In this document: positions 1-6,906 of the stretch, piece by piece
How positions within the stretch are numbered: position 1 is the stretch's first letter
Layout: the number at the start of each line of letters is the position of its first letter
Origin: Candidatus Solincola jinzensis
GTDB lineage: Bacteria; Actinomycetota; Geothermincolia; Geothermincolales; RBG-13-55-18
Reading direction: 5' to 3'
Length of the DNA stretch: 7,908 nucleotides
Assembly (NCBI GenBank): GCA_015711875.1
Contig: JACVJG010000106.1
Span: 1-7,908, forward strand
Notes under the pieces: generated by a model
The model's input: the letters and a program-made list of their open reading frames with translations, nothing else
What the model was told of the DNA's origin: nothing
Databases searched by the model: none
Program-made: the position numbers and the translations under genes

Positions 1-31
1 CCTTGATGGGGGCCTCCCTGGCGTCTTCCAT
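1..31 (-). CDS. N-terminal fragment of a gene downstream of the kinase, probably a response regulator (partial)
   Basis: Only the first ten codons are present, reading MEDAREAPIK, and the gene runs off the left edge. The ATG at 29-31 is preceded by AGGAG five nucleotides upstream, inside GAAAGGAG at 37-44 on the minus strand, so the start is well supported. The ribosome binding site overlaps the stop codon of the histidine kinase, which implies one transcript and perhaps coupled translation. A short polar leader ending in P-I-K is common just before the first strand of a receiver domain, and a gene tightly coupled to a sensor kinase is usually its response regulator. That identity is inference from context, because no receiver residues are visible. 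Confidence 0.6.
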   Translation of the reverse strand, partial: MEDAREAPIK

Positions 32-36
32 GGCCG

Positions 37-44
37 CTCCTTTC
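37..44 (-). promoter_or_regulatory. Ribosome binding site overlapping the kinase stop codon
   Basis: The minus strand reads TGAAAGGAG, so the kinase's TGA stop (43-45) runs directly into an AGGAG Shine-Dalgarno sequence for the ATG at 29-31. This layout is typical of translational coupling. Confidence 0.7.
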
Positions 45-3018
45 AAGCCTCCAGCTGCCCGGCACCTTCGCCGACCGGCCTGCACCCTTCCTCCTGCGCG
101 CTCTCACGCCGTTGCGCTATGGGAAGGGTGAAGTGGAAAGTGCTTCCCGCGCCCGGTTCGCTTTCCACCCATATGCTGCCGCCGTGCGCCTCGATGATGC
201 TCTTGCTCACGTAGAGGCCGAGTCCGGTCCCGTATATCTCGCGCGTGGCCCGGTTGTCGACGCGATGGAACTTCTCGAAGATATGGGGCAGGTGCTCGGG
301 GGGAATTCCTACCCCCTGGTCGCTGACCTTGAACTCCACCCGGTTGCGATGCTGCGTCAGGTTGACCGTCACCTCGCCGCCGGCGGGGGAGTACTTTACC
401 GCGTTGTCCACCAGGTTCATGATCACCTGCTCGATCTTATCCGGGTCGGCGCATACCGGGTCCATGCTCGCGGGGGCGTGGAGGTGGATGGTGTGGCGCG
501 AGGAATGCGATTCCAGCTTCCCGATGACGATGCGCGCGAGCTTCGCGAGGTCGAAATCGCGCCTCTTGAGCTCAAGCCGCCCTGATTCTATGCGCGAGAC
601 GTCAAGGATGTCGGATACCAAGCGCGCCAGGCGGTCGGTTTCGTCCTCGATGACGCGAAGGAATTCCTGCCTGGTCCCCTCGTCGAACTCCACGTCGCCG
701 CGCCGCAGGGTGGCGGTATAGGCTTTGATGGAGGTTAGGGGAGTGCGCAATTCGTGGGAGACGGTGGAGACAAAATCGGATTTCGCCTGCTCGAGCTCGC
801 GCAGCTTGGTGATGTCCCTGGCCACCGCGATGATGCCGATGCGCTCGCCAGGGGAGGTCTCGATGGTCGAGGTGCGTATCTCCAGCAGTTTCCTCCCCCC
901 CGGCCCGACCGCTATCTCCTCCTCCAGCTCCAGTCCGGTGTTGAGGCTACGCAACAGGACGCCGCAGATTTCCGGGTTTTCTATGACCTCCTTGAGATGC
1001 CGGCCCACCGCCTTGCGTGAGGGCGGGAGGCCGAGGATGCTCTCCGCCGCCGCGTTGACAAGGATCACTTCCGCCTGGTTGTTGACCGCTACCACCCCGT
1101 CGTTCAGGGAGTGGAGCATGGCCTCGGTGCGGCGCTGGTCCTCGCTGATGAGGCGGTAGAGGTTTGCGTTCTCGAGGGCGATGGCCGCCTGGTTGACGAA
1201 AAGGGCCAGCAGCCGCTGGTCGTCCTCGCCGAAGACCCTGTCGCTGCTTCGAGAGGAGATCTCGATCACCCCTTTAGGAACTCCCTGCCAGGTCAAGGGC
1301 GCGGCAAGGTAGGAGTGCTCGCCGTGCAGCGAAGCCCCCCATGGTGTTTCCTGCCCAAGATCCACGCGGTTCCGCCGCAGCGTCGTTCCTTCGCGCAAAG
1401 CCTCCCCGGCCAGATACTCCCCCTGGGAGAACGAGAGCCCGAGTATCTCCTCCCCGAGGCCGTGGGCCGCCCTGACCCAGTACAAGCCGTTGCCCTCGCG
1501 CAGGGACAGGACTCCAGCTTCCCCGCCCACCAGGCTCACCGCCCTTTCCAGCAGGAAGGAGAGGAGGTTGCGCGTGTCCACCTCGTCCACGAGCGACTTG
1601 CCCACCTCGTAGAGGGCGGTCTGTTCCTCCACCCTGCGGGCTATGAGCAGCATGAGGTCGTCCCTTATCTCGTCCACCTTTACCCTCTCGGTGATGTCAT
1701 CGAGTATGATCACCATACCCACGCTGGTCTCGTACACGTCGTGGATGGTCGAGGCGCTCACGGAAAGCACGCGCTCCTGGGCGACTTCAAGATGCACCTC
1801 AACGCGGCGCCCGTTCTCCATCTCCGGCGGGTTCTCCTCGAGGAGTTGGCAGAGCGGCTCCGCGTCCGCCAATATCGGCCTGAGAAGCTCTCGCAGCGTG
1901 CTCTCCCTCGGGATGTCCTCCAGACCCAGGAGGTCTCGCGCGGCCTGGTTGGACATCACCACTTTGCCCGCCGCGTCGGTGACCAACAGGCCGCTGCTCA
2001 TGCTCTCCACGATGACCTCGCTGCGGGAGAGGATCATCTGGTAAAGCTCGGAGCGGGAGATGACCGAGGCGGCCAGGTTGGCGATGGTCACCAGCATACG
2101 CAGATCCTCGGTGCTGAAATCGCGCTGCTCGCCACTTGCGAAGCTCAACACCCCCACCAGCTCGCCTCCCACCAGTATGGGGGCGGCGAGCGCAGAACGC
2201 ACCTTCCTGCGCGCCAGGGGGAAGTCAGCGAAACGCTGGTCGGCACTCACGTCGTTGACGATGATGGGCGCTTTCTCCGCCGCCACCCATCCTATGAAGC
2301 CCTCCCCTACCGGGATCTCCACCTGTTCCTCGAGCTCGCCTGGAGGAGCCCCCGATGCCCTCACCACGAGCTTCCCGCTCTTGCGGTCGAGTAGCCGCAC
2401 GGAGCTGATCTCTGTATGGAAGAAAGAAGCGGTGGCGGAGAGGAGGTCATGCAGGGCTTTCTCCAGGTCCACCTCCTGCATGAGGGATGAGCTGAGGCGG
2501 TAAAGGGTCTCGATACGCTCCGCCTTGCTCTGCTCCTTGCGGTCCAGTTCCGCCAGGTAGGAGAGGAGCACAGAGGTCCCCAGCAGCGTCAGCACGTTGA
2601 TGAAGAGGCGCGCGCCTTCGCTCGCGAGGTCAAATCCCCCGGTGGCGCAGGATATGACGTAGGCGGCGCTGATGGCCCCGGTGAGGAGCAGGGTTTTGGT
2701 CCAGCGGTCGTAGAGAGCCGCGGTCGCGCTGAGCAGGAAGAGGAGGGGGAAGAGGGGACTCGCGATGCCCCCCGAGTAGGATATGAGGAAACAGACGAGC
2801 AGGGCATCCATCCCCAGCAAGGAAAGCCCCATCCAGCCCGCCTCGCGCGCTGTGAGCGGCATGCTGGATACGTGGTAAGCTAGCCCGAGGGCGAACATGA
2901 CGGCGGCGGTGATCGCCCAGGGCCAGTATCTGACGCCCTCGCCCGTGTACAGCGGGTAACACCCCACGGCGAGGAACGCTATCCAGTGTGAGAGCGGAAG
3001 CAGCTTGGCCGACTTCAT
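43..3018 (-). CDS. Membrane sensor histidine kinase, 6TM-GAF-PAS-GAF-PAS-HisKA-HATPase
   Basis: This 991-residue sensor kinase should autophosphorylate on histidine and pass the phosphate to a response regulator, probably the gene starting at 31. About six hydrophobic segments lie in residues 10-156, with no large extracellular domain. A GAF domain (about 171-320), a PAS (332-445), a second GAF (466-617) and a second PAS (630-740, ending DITKLRELEQ) follow. The HisKA H-box is SHELRTP with His755. The ATPase domain shows the N-box NLVDNAVKYSP (868-878), G1 DQGVGIP (900-906), F-box FEKFHRVD (914-921) and G2 GTGLGL (930-935), so all kinase motifs are intact. The output half resembles WalK/PhoR-type kinases, but there is no HAMP domain. 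The ATG at 3018 has a weak GGGGA site six nucleotides upstream. The ligand is unknown; the GAF domains could bind a small molecule or cofactor. Confidence 0.95.
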   Translation of the reverse strand: MKSAKLLPLSHWIAFLAVGCYPLYTGEGVRYWPWAITAAVMFALGLAYHVSSMPLTAREAGWMGLSLLGMDALLVCFLISYSGGIASPLFPLLFLLSATAALYDRWTKTLLLTGAISAAYVISCATGGFDLASEGARLFINVLTLLGTSVLLSYLAELDRKEQSKAERIETLYRLSSSLMQEVDLEKALHDLLSATASFFHTEISSVRLLDRKSGKLVVRASGAPPGELEEQVEIPVGEGFIGWVAAEKAPIIVNDVSADQRFADFPLARRKVRSALAAPILVGGELVGVLSFASGEQRDFSTEDLRMLVTIANLAASVISRSELYQMILSRSEVIVESMSSGLLVTDAAGKVVMSNQAARDLLGLEDIPRESTLRELLRPILADAEPLCQLLEENPPEMENGRRVEVHLEVAQERVLSVSASTIHDVYETSVGMVIILDDITERVKVDEIRDDLMLLIARRVEEQTALYEVGKSLVDEVDTRNLLSFLLERAVSLVGGEAGVLSLREGNGLYWVRAAHGLGEEILGLSFSQGEYLAGEALREGTTLRRNRVDLGQETPWGASLHGEHSYLAAPLTWQGVPKGVIEISSRSSDRVFGEDDQRLLALFVNQAAIALENANLYRLISEDQRRTEAMLHSLNDGVVAVNNQAEVILVNAAAESILGLPPSRKAVGRHLKEVIENPEICGVLLRSLNTGLELEEEIAVGPGGRKLLEIRTSTIETSPGERIGIIAVARDITKLRELEQAKSDFVSTVSHELRTPLTSIKAYTATLRRGDVEFDEGTRQEFLRVIEDETDRLARLVSDILDVSRIESGRLELKRRDFDLAKLARIVIGKLESHSSRHTIHLHAPASMDPVCADPDKIEQVIMNLVDNAVKYSPAGGEVTVNLTQHRNRVEFKVSDQGVGIPPEHLPHIFEKFHRVDNRATREIYGTGLGLYVSKSIIEAHGGSIWVESEPGAGSTFHFTLPIAQRRESAQEEGCRPVGEGAGQLEA

Positions 3019-3174
3019 GAGTTGTCCCCGCCCGGCTTGCCCGAAGAGGCATAGCGGTTTTCCTCGGGAAAAGACCTCCTTTCCAGCGTCCAGTTTTATA
3101 TCGAAAGGGCGGGGTGTAAACTTGATAAAGCTGGTCGAACCCGCTTTGCGTGAGCGTCAGGAGGTAAAGGCGGC
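3019..3174. promoter_or_regulatory. Divergent intergenic region between the kinase and ychF
   Basis: This 156-bp gap must hold start signals for both flanking genes. On the minus strand a TTTACA at 3115-3120 is a fair -35, with AT-rich sequence (3092-3102) downstream, but no well-spaced consensus -10 can be fixed. On the plus strand TTGATA at 3122-3127 resembles a -35 without a convincing -10 after it. A small hairpin, TTTTCC/GGAAAA with a three-base loop, lies at 3058-3072. The individual promoter elements are not resolved. Confidence 0.35.
3159..3165 (+). promoter_or_regulatory. Ribosome binding site of ychF
   Basis: AGGAGGT lies nine nucleotides before the ATG at 3175. It is a full-strength Shine-Dalgarno sequence that fixes the ychF start. 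Confidence 0.85.
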
Positions 3175-4266
3175 ATGGCCCTTCAAGTGGGCATCATCGG
3201 GCTTCCCAACTCCGGCAAGTCCACCATCTTCAACGCTCTTACGCGGGCCGGTGCTCAGGTGGCCGGCTACCCGTTCTCCACCGTGGACCCCAATATCGGC
3301 GTGGCTGCGGTTCCCGACCCCCGCCTGCAGAGAGTGGCGGATGCCGCGGGATGCGCGAAGGTGGTGCCGGCGGACCTGAGGGTGGTGGACATCGCCGGCC
3401 TGGTGGAGGGGGCGCACCGCGGCGAGGGGTTGGGCAACCGTTTCCTGGCGCATATAAGGGAGGTGGACGCCATAGCCCACGCCGTGCGCTGTTTCGAGTC
3501 CCCCGAAGTCGCTCACGTGCGGGCGGAAATAGACCCCTTGAAGGATATCGCGGTGGTGAACGCCGAGCTCTTCCTGGCCGACCTGGCGGCGGTGGAGAGG
3601 CGCAGGGAGAGGATAAGCAAGGCCGCCGCCAGCGGCGATCGCGAGAAAGCCAGGGAGCTCGAGGTGTTGCGTAAGGTGGAGGAAGGGCTGGACGCGGAGA
3701 TCCCAGTGCGGGCCATGGGGCTATCGGAGGATGAGAGAAAGGTGCTGGAAGGGCTTTTCCTGCTGACCGCCAAGCCGGTCATCTACGTGGCCAACCTGGG
3801 AGAGGAGCAGCTGCCGGACGGCGGCCCGCTGCTGGAGGCGGTGCGCGAAGCGGCCGAGGCGGAGGGCGCGCAATGGGTCGCTTTCTGCGCCAAGCTCGAG
3901 GCGGAGATCGAGGAGCTTGATGCGGCCGAGGCGGAGGAGTTCTTGGCCGCCTACGGCATCGAGAGGCTGGGTCTGGAGGAGTTCGCCTCGCGCTGCTATG
4001 AACTCCTGGGCCTCATCACCTTCTTCACCACGGAGTCGGGAGAGTGCAGGGCTTGGCCCCTGCGCCGCGGAAGCACTGCCGCGGAGGCGGCGGGGAGGAT
4101 CCACAGCGATATGGAGAGAGGCTTTATCCGCGCCGAGGTCATCGGCTGGGAGGATTTCCTCTCCCACGGCTCCTTCGCGGCCGCGCGTGATGCCGGGGCG
4201 GTAAGGGTGGAGGGCAGGGACTACATGGTCAGAGACGGCGACGTCATGCTCTTCAGGTTCAACTGA
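3175..4266 (+). CDS. ychF: Ribosome-binding ATPase YchF (Obg-like ATPase family)
   Basis: This 363-residue protein is full length for the YchF/OLA1 family of ribosome-associated P-loop ATPases. The G1 loop is GLPNSGKST (residues 9-17). The G3 region DIAGLVEGA starts at 72, with a hydrophobic residue in place of the usual catalytic glutamine, as expected of HAS-type GTPase relatives. The G4 position is NLGE (207-210) instead of NKxD; this NxxE form is the family hallmark linked to preference for ATP. A helical, charged insert spans about 125-195. The C-terminal TGS domain covers about 279-362, with the typical stretch IHSDMERGFIRAEV and the ending FRFN. In other bacteria YchF binds the ribosome and influences stress responses and initiation-codon choice. 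The gene is divergent from the kinase and convergent with the next gene, so it is probably transcribed alone. Confidence 0.97.
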   Translation: MALQVGIIGLPNSGKSTIFNALTRAGAQVAGYPFSTVDPNIGVAAVPDPRLQRVADAAGCAKVVPADLRVVDIAGLVEGAHRGEGLGNRFLAHIREVDAIAHAVRCFESPEVAHVRAEIDPLKDIAVVNAELFLADLAAVERRRERISKAAASGDREKARELEVLRKVEEGLDAEIPVRAMGLSEDERKVLEGLFLLTAKPVIYVANLGEEQLPDGGPLLEAVREAAEAEGAQWVAFCAKLEAEIEELDAAEAEEFLAAYGIERLGLEEFASRCYELLGLITFFTTESGECRAWPLRRGSTAAEAAGRIHSDMERGFIRAEVIGWEDFLSHGSFAAARDAGAVRVEGRDYMVRDGDVMLFRFN

Positions 4267-4401
4267 TCGCCATAGGGAAGCGACCCGGCTCTCTTAGCGC
4301 ATGGCAGGCAGACCATGTTCACGCGGCAGTACGCCATCTGCCTCAGGGTCTTGGTGAGCGGCTGCGTTGGAGCTCGCGGCGATAGTAATAGGCGCTGGTT
4401 T

Positions 4402-4429
4402 GACGGCTGGCCGTGGGCCAGGGCCCGTC
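4402..4429. terminator. Possible hairpin terminator between convergent genes
   Basis: In the gap between the converging ychF and the 294-residue gene, GACGG plus CTGGCC (4402-4412) pair with GGCCAG plus CCGTC (4416-4429). This gives an 11-bp stem with a three-base loop and a three-base bulge. No T-run follows directly on either strand, so intrinsic termination is uncertain. The rest of 4267-4458 shows no gene. Confidence 0.3.
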
Positions 4430-4458
4430 GCTTTGCCCAAGGCGCAAGAGCTGCTTTT

Positions 4459-5343
4459 CTAAATCGCTCTGATCGCGTCGCGCGCCTCGGCGAGCTTGCC
4501 GTCCACCTCTTCCAGTTTTGGCGCCAGCGAGGCGCCCATCCAACCCGCTATATCGATGGTTCCCATGAGGTTTGCGGGGGCGGCATCCAGGAGTCCTTCC
4601 ACCTGGGACGTGAGCTCGTTGTGGGCCGGCGCGTCGCCGGACTCGCCCTTGGAGCAGGCCTGGATAAAGTGTTCCACGGCCTTCTCCAGGCCTGATATCG
4701 CGGAGAGGGCGGCGTCGAGCCCCAGCCCCTCTGCGGATACGGATTCCAAGGCGGTACGTGCCTTGCCCAGCGCCGTCGCGGCGGTGTCGGCCAGTTGGCG
4801 CGCGGATGAAAAATCTTGCGATGAGGCTTCCAAGGCCTGGTTGTGGGCGGCGATGGCCGCGAGGAAGGACTCTCTCGCCTCGCCATAGCGGGCCTCTCCT
4901 TCCTGAAGGGGGTAGAGGCCCCTCAACGCCTCCCTGGCCTCTGACAGCGCTTCCGCCAATGAATTCTGCGACTGAAGCAGCAGCGACAGCGCCTCGAGGA
5001 CGGCCGCGGGGGAACCCTGAGCGTCGACCTCCGCCGCGACCTGGACCTGTTCCCGCAGCTCCCTGGCGCGATCGACCTCCCCCTGCAGAAGGCCCAGGCA
5101 TTCCTGGATGGCGATGTCCAGGGCGGCGACGTCGCTGGAGCCGCTTTCCAGCCAGCGCCTGGAAAGCGAGGCGGTGTTGCCGTGGATGGAGAGGGCGGCT
5201 TCGCCGGCCGCAGAGAGGTCAATAGTCTCCCTGGTGGCGGAGGAACGTGCGTGGCGTATGAGTAGCGCCGACGCCACCCCGGCCGCCAGCACCAGCGCCG
5301 CGAGCGCGAACAGCATCTTGGCGCGCGTTTCCAATCCGCTCAA
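4459..5343 (-). CDS. Membrane-anchored alanine-rich helical protein of unknown function
   Basis: I do not recognise this 294-residue protein. Residues 11-29 form one hydrophobic segment after a short basic head (R7, K9). Basic residues also follow it (R30, H31, R33), so the topology is ambiguous. There is no lipobox cysteine. The remainder is rich in Ala, Leu, Glu, Ser and Gln, with heptad-like hydrophobic spacing, and is predicted to be almost entirely helical or coiled coil. No enzyme motif is visible. The start is a TTG at 5341-5343: an in-frame TGA sits three codons upstream, and GGTGGTGA at 5350-5357 makes a good Shine-Dalgarno six nucleotides away. The later ATG at 5316 has no such site. 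It lies 100 bp downstream of meaB on the same strand and may share its transcript. An extracytoplasmic scaffold or sensor-like role is only a guess. Confidence 0.75.
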   Translation of the reverse strand: MSGLETRAKMLFALAALVLAAGVASALLIRHARSSATRETIDLSAAGEAALSIHGNTASLSRRWLESGSSDVAALDIAIQECLGLLQGEVDRARELREQVQVAAEVDAQGSPAAVLEALSLLLQSQNSLAEALSEAREALRGLYPLQEGEARYGEARESFLAAIAAHNQALEASSQDFSSARQLADTAATALGKARTALESVSAEGLGLDAALSAISGLEKAVEHFIQACSKGESGDAPAHNELTSQVEGLLDAAPANLMGTIDIAGWMGASLAPKLEEVDGKLAEARDAIRAI

Positions 5344-5402
5344 ACCACGTCACCACCCGTCCCCTTTTCCATGGATCAAGCGCGCAAGACCTCTATTGAG
5401 GG

Positions 5403-5432
5403 AAAACCTGGAAGGGCGTAAACAGCCTTTCC
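5403..5432 (-). terminator. Weak candidate terminator after meaB
   Basis: On the minus strand GGAAAGGC (5425-5432) can pair with GCCCTTCC (5410-5417) around a seven-base loop, with one internal A-C mismatch. AGG and then TTTT (5403-5406) follow. The T-run is short, so read-through into the 294-residue gene is quite possible. The same stem is stronger on the plus strand, with a G-U pair in place of the mismatch, but no T-run follows there. Confidence 0.3.
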
Positions 5433-5443
5433 TCGCCCCTCCC

Positions 5444-6394
5444 TCAGCCTTTTTTAAGCAGATGCCTGATGACCATGCGGGCGCCGGCATGGGGATCTAT
5501 CTCCCGCGTTTCCACCAGCTTGCTCACCAGTTCTCTCATCTCCGGGTCCTCCTCCAGGGCACGCATCACCGTGCTCGCGACCTGGCGGTTGATGATCTCC
5601 AGCAGCTCGGCAAGTATCCTCTCCCTGGCCTTCTTCTCCAGCAACCCTTCTTTCTTAAGGTATTCGTAGTGGTCCTGGATGGCGTCGGCCAGCTCCTCCA
5701 TGCCCTGGCCCGTGGTGGCGACGGTGCGGATCACCGGAGGCATGCGCCCGTCGGGGCGGTCGGACATCTCCAGCATCATGAGGATCTCGGTATAGGTGCG
5801 CCCCGCGTCCTCACGGTCGGCCTTGTTGACCACGAAGACATCTCCTATTTCCATGATCCCCGCCTTGATGGCCTGGATCTCGTCCCCGCCTCCCGGCATG
5901 GTCACCACCACGGAGGTGTGGGCCAGCTTCACGATGTCCACTTCCACCTGCCCGGCGCCCACCGTCTCCACGATGACTATGTCCTTCCCGAAGGCATCAA
6001 GGATATTCACGGCGTCGTTGGTGGCCACGGAGATGCCGCCCAGGGCGCCCCTGGTCCCCATGGAGCGTATGAAAACCCCGGGATCGGTGGCCAGGTCCTG
6101 CATGCGCACGCGGTCTCCCAGGATGGCCCCGCCGCTGAAAGGGCTGGTGGGATCGATGGCCACGATACCCACGCTCTTGCCCCGCGCCCTCAGGACCTTG
6201 GTGAGGGATGAAACCAGGGTGCTCTTGCCGGCTCCGGGAGCCCCGGTGATGCCCACGATGTGGGCTCTCCCGGTGTGCTCGTGCAGCCGCTGGATGGGCT
6301 CGTTGGCCGCGGGATCGCCGTTCTCCACCAGGGTTATGAGGCGCGCTACCGCCCTGCGGTCGCCCGCCAGAAGGCGGGAGTAGATGTCGTCCAT
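5444..6394 (-). CDS. meaB: MeaB-family GTPase, chaperone of methylmalonyl-CoA mutase (ArgK/MeaB)
   Basis: This 316-residue G3E-family P-loop GTPase protects and reloads B12-dependent acyl-CoA mutases such as methylmalonyl-CoA mutase, using GTP to gate adenosylcobalamin transfer. Numbered from the chosen start, the Walker A motif is GAPGAGKST (51-59). The family signature DPTSPFSGGAILGDRVRM begins at 81, the ETVGAGQ switch region is at 143-149, and the base-specificity motif NKAD is at 190-193. The C-terminal helical part used for dimerisation is present, so the length is normal. The ATG at 6394 is chosen because AGGAGG lies four nucleotides upstream and MDDIYSRLLAGDRRA matches the usual family N-terminus. 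A longer reading from TTG at 6451 would overlap the proposed -35 element. No mutase gene is visible nearby. Neighbours are the anchor protein downstream and a divergent DUF192-fdhD pair upstream. Confidence 0.95.
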   Translation of the reverse strand: MDDIYSRLLAGDRRAVARLITLVENGDPAANEPIQRLHEHTGRAHIVGITGAPGAGKSTLVSSLTKVLRARGKSVGIVAIDPTSPFSGGAILGDRVRMQDLATDPGVFIRSMGTRGALGGISVATNDAVNILDAFGKDIVIVETVGAGQVEVDIVKLAHTSVVVTMPGGGDEIQAIKAGIMEIGDVFVVNKADREDAGRTYTEILMMLEMSDRPDGRMPPVIRTVATTGQGMEELADAIQDHYEYLKKEGLLEKKARERILAELLEIINRQVASTVMRALEEDPEMRELVSKLVETREIDPHAGARMVIRHLLKKG

Positions 6395-6398
6395 ATAG

Positions 6399-6404
6399 CC
6401 TCCT
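6399..6404 (-). promoter_or_regulatory. Ribosome binding site deciding the meaB start
   Basis: AGGAGG on the minus strand is separated from the ATG at 6392-6394 by CTAT only. The spacing is short but the site is fully complementary to 16S rRNA. It argues against the in-frame upstream starts at 6412 (ATG) and 6451 (TTG). Confidence 0.75.
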
Positions 6405-6422
6405 TTTAGCATTCCCGCATCT

Positions 6423-6451
6423 ATTCTTAACGCTGGGAGGCCGGCGGTCAA
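6423..6451 (-). promoter_or_regulatory. Candidate sigma-70-type promoter of meaB
   Basis: On the minus strand TTGACC (6446-6451, five of six consensus bases) is followed after 17 nucleotides by AAGAAT (6423-6428, four of six). A transcript would begin near 6416 and carry a leader of about 22 nucleotides with the meaB ribosome binding site inside it. The spacing is ideal, but the -10 is imperfect. Confidence 0.5.
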
Positions 6452-6835
6452 CCTTGCCCGTGGCCGCCTCGGGATGACATGGCTGCGCAGCTAGGGATCT
6501 GCGTTGTGGGCGGGTATCGAGAACACTTTGGGGACGAATGGCGAGGGGCAGGAAACAAGGATACCGAGGATCATCAAGGGCCGTGTGCGCGTGGGCGATC
6601 CCAGCGGCAGGACGAGGGCATGCGGCGCCGCGCGCGCGAGTGCGGAAAGCGGGTCGGCCATGGGTCATGCCACCGCAGTGGATAAGGAGGGTTTGGGCCG
6701 ATGGGGGAGAGGGGGAGAAATCGATCAATGCATGGGAAAGCGTCATAATCCCGAAGTGGGCAAGGTGGCCTGGGGTTGCCAGATTTCGGTGGGCCTGTAC
6801 GCTCCACGCAAGACGTGAAACAACCGGCAGGAACC
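6452..6835. other. Long intergenic stretch without a convincing gene
   Basis: About 380 bp between the divergent meaB and DUF192 promoters. Frames on both strands are open in places, but the predicted peptides are Arg/Pro/Gly-rich and resemble no family I know. I checked the minus strand for a cobalamin riboswitch, which could make sense before meaB, and found no B12 box or conserved core. The only notable items are a strong AGGAGG at 6685-6690 followed by a 15-codon frame (6701-6748) and the GC-rich tract 6623-6640. It could be a decayed gene or hold an unrecognised small RNA. Confidence 0.5.
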
Positions 6836-6863
6836 TTGAAGAGGGCGCGGAAAGGGGTAAAAT
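6836..6863 (+). promoter_or_regulatory. Candidate promoter of the DUF192 gene
   Basis: TTGAAG (6836-6841, four of six consensus bases) is followed after 16 nucleotides by TAAAAT (6858-6863, five of six). A start near 6870 would give a leader of about 50 nucleotides before the ATG at 6921, beginning in the AT-rich island. It is the best plus-strand promoter in this intergenic region. Confidence 0.55.
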
Positions 6864-6900
6864 GATAAAGATATATATATTATATTACATAGTAAGAAAA
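6858..6900. other. AT-rich island in GC-rich surroundings
   Basis: About 43 bp made almost wholly of A and T, including alternating TA tracts at 6871-6886, in otherwise GC-rich DNA. It overlaps the -10 of the plus-strand promoter and contains a perfect minus-strand TATAAT (6879-6884) that lacks a recognisable -35. It could help promoter melting, bind an AT-preferring nucleoid protein, or drive transcription both ways. Confidence 0.6.
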
Positions 6901-6906
6901 CGATAC

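Noticed and set aside
1111..2394. Long plus-strand open frame of 427 codons opposite the histidine kinase
   Set aside because: It is antisense to intact, motif-rich kinase codons in GC-rich DNA. Its product is His/Arg/Pro-rich with no family resemblance.
4300..4345. Small hairpins CATGG/CCATG and GGCAG/CTGCC after ychF
   Set aside because: Stems of five base pairs without T-runs are expected by chance in GC-rich DNA.
5340..5372. Ten-codon frame starting at ATG 5372 just upstream of the anchor-protein gene on the minus strand
   Set aside because: It has no clear ribosome binding site and overlaps the real gene's start in another frame. It is too short to support.
5108..6211. Plus-strand open frame of 367 codons across the anchor protein and meaB
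   Set aside because: It spans the antisense of two genes and the gap between them, and the His/Gly/Asp-rich product mirrors MeaB codons. It is a shadow frame.
6395..6451. Longer meaB reading from TTG at 6451
   Set aside because: The TTG lies in a probable -35 hexamer, has no ribosome binding site, and the family N-terminus fits the ATG at 6394.
6521..6545. Motif around AACACTTTGGGGACGAATG, reminiscent of GGGGAC-type palindromic repeats near REP-associated transposases
   Set aside because: Only one copy is seen, with no inverted partner and no transposase in the window.
6574..6807. Minus-strand 77-codon frame in the intergenic region
   Set aside because: It is Pro/Arg-rich, without a ribosome binding site or similarity to any family. 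It is probably chance.
6395..6840. Cobalamin riboswitch upstream of meaB
   Set aside because: The minus strand lacks a B12 box and the conserved core. The near match CCACTG at 6674-6682 stands alone.
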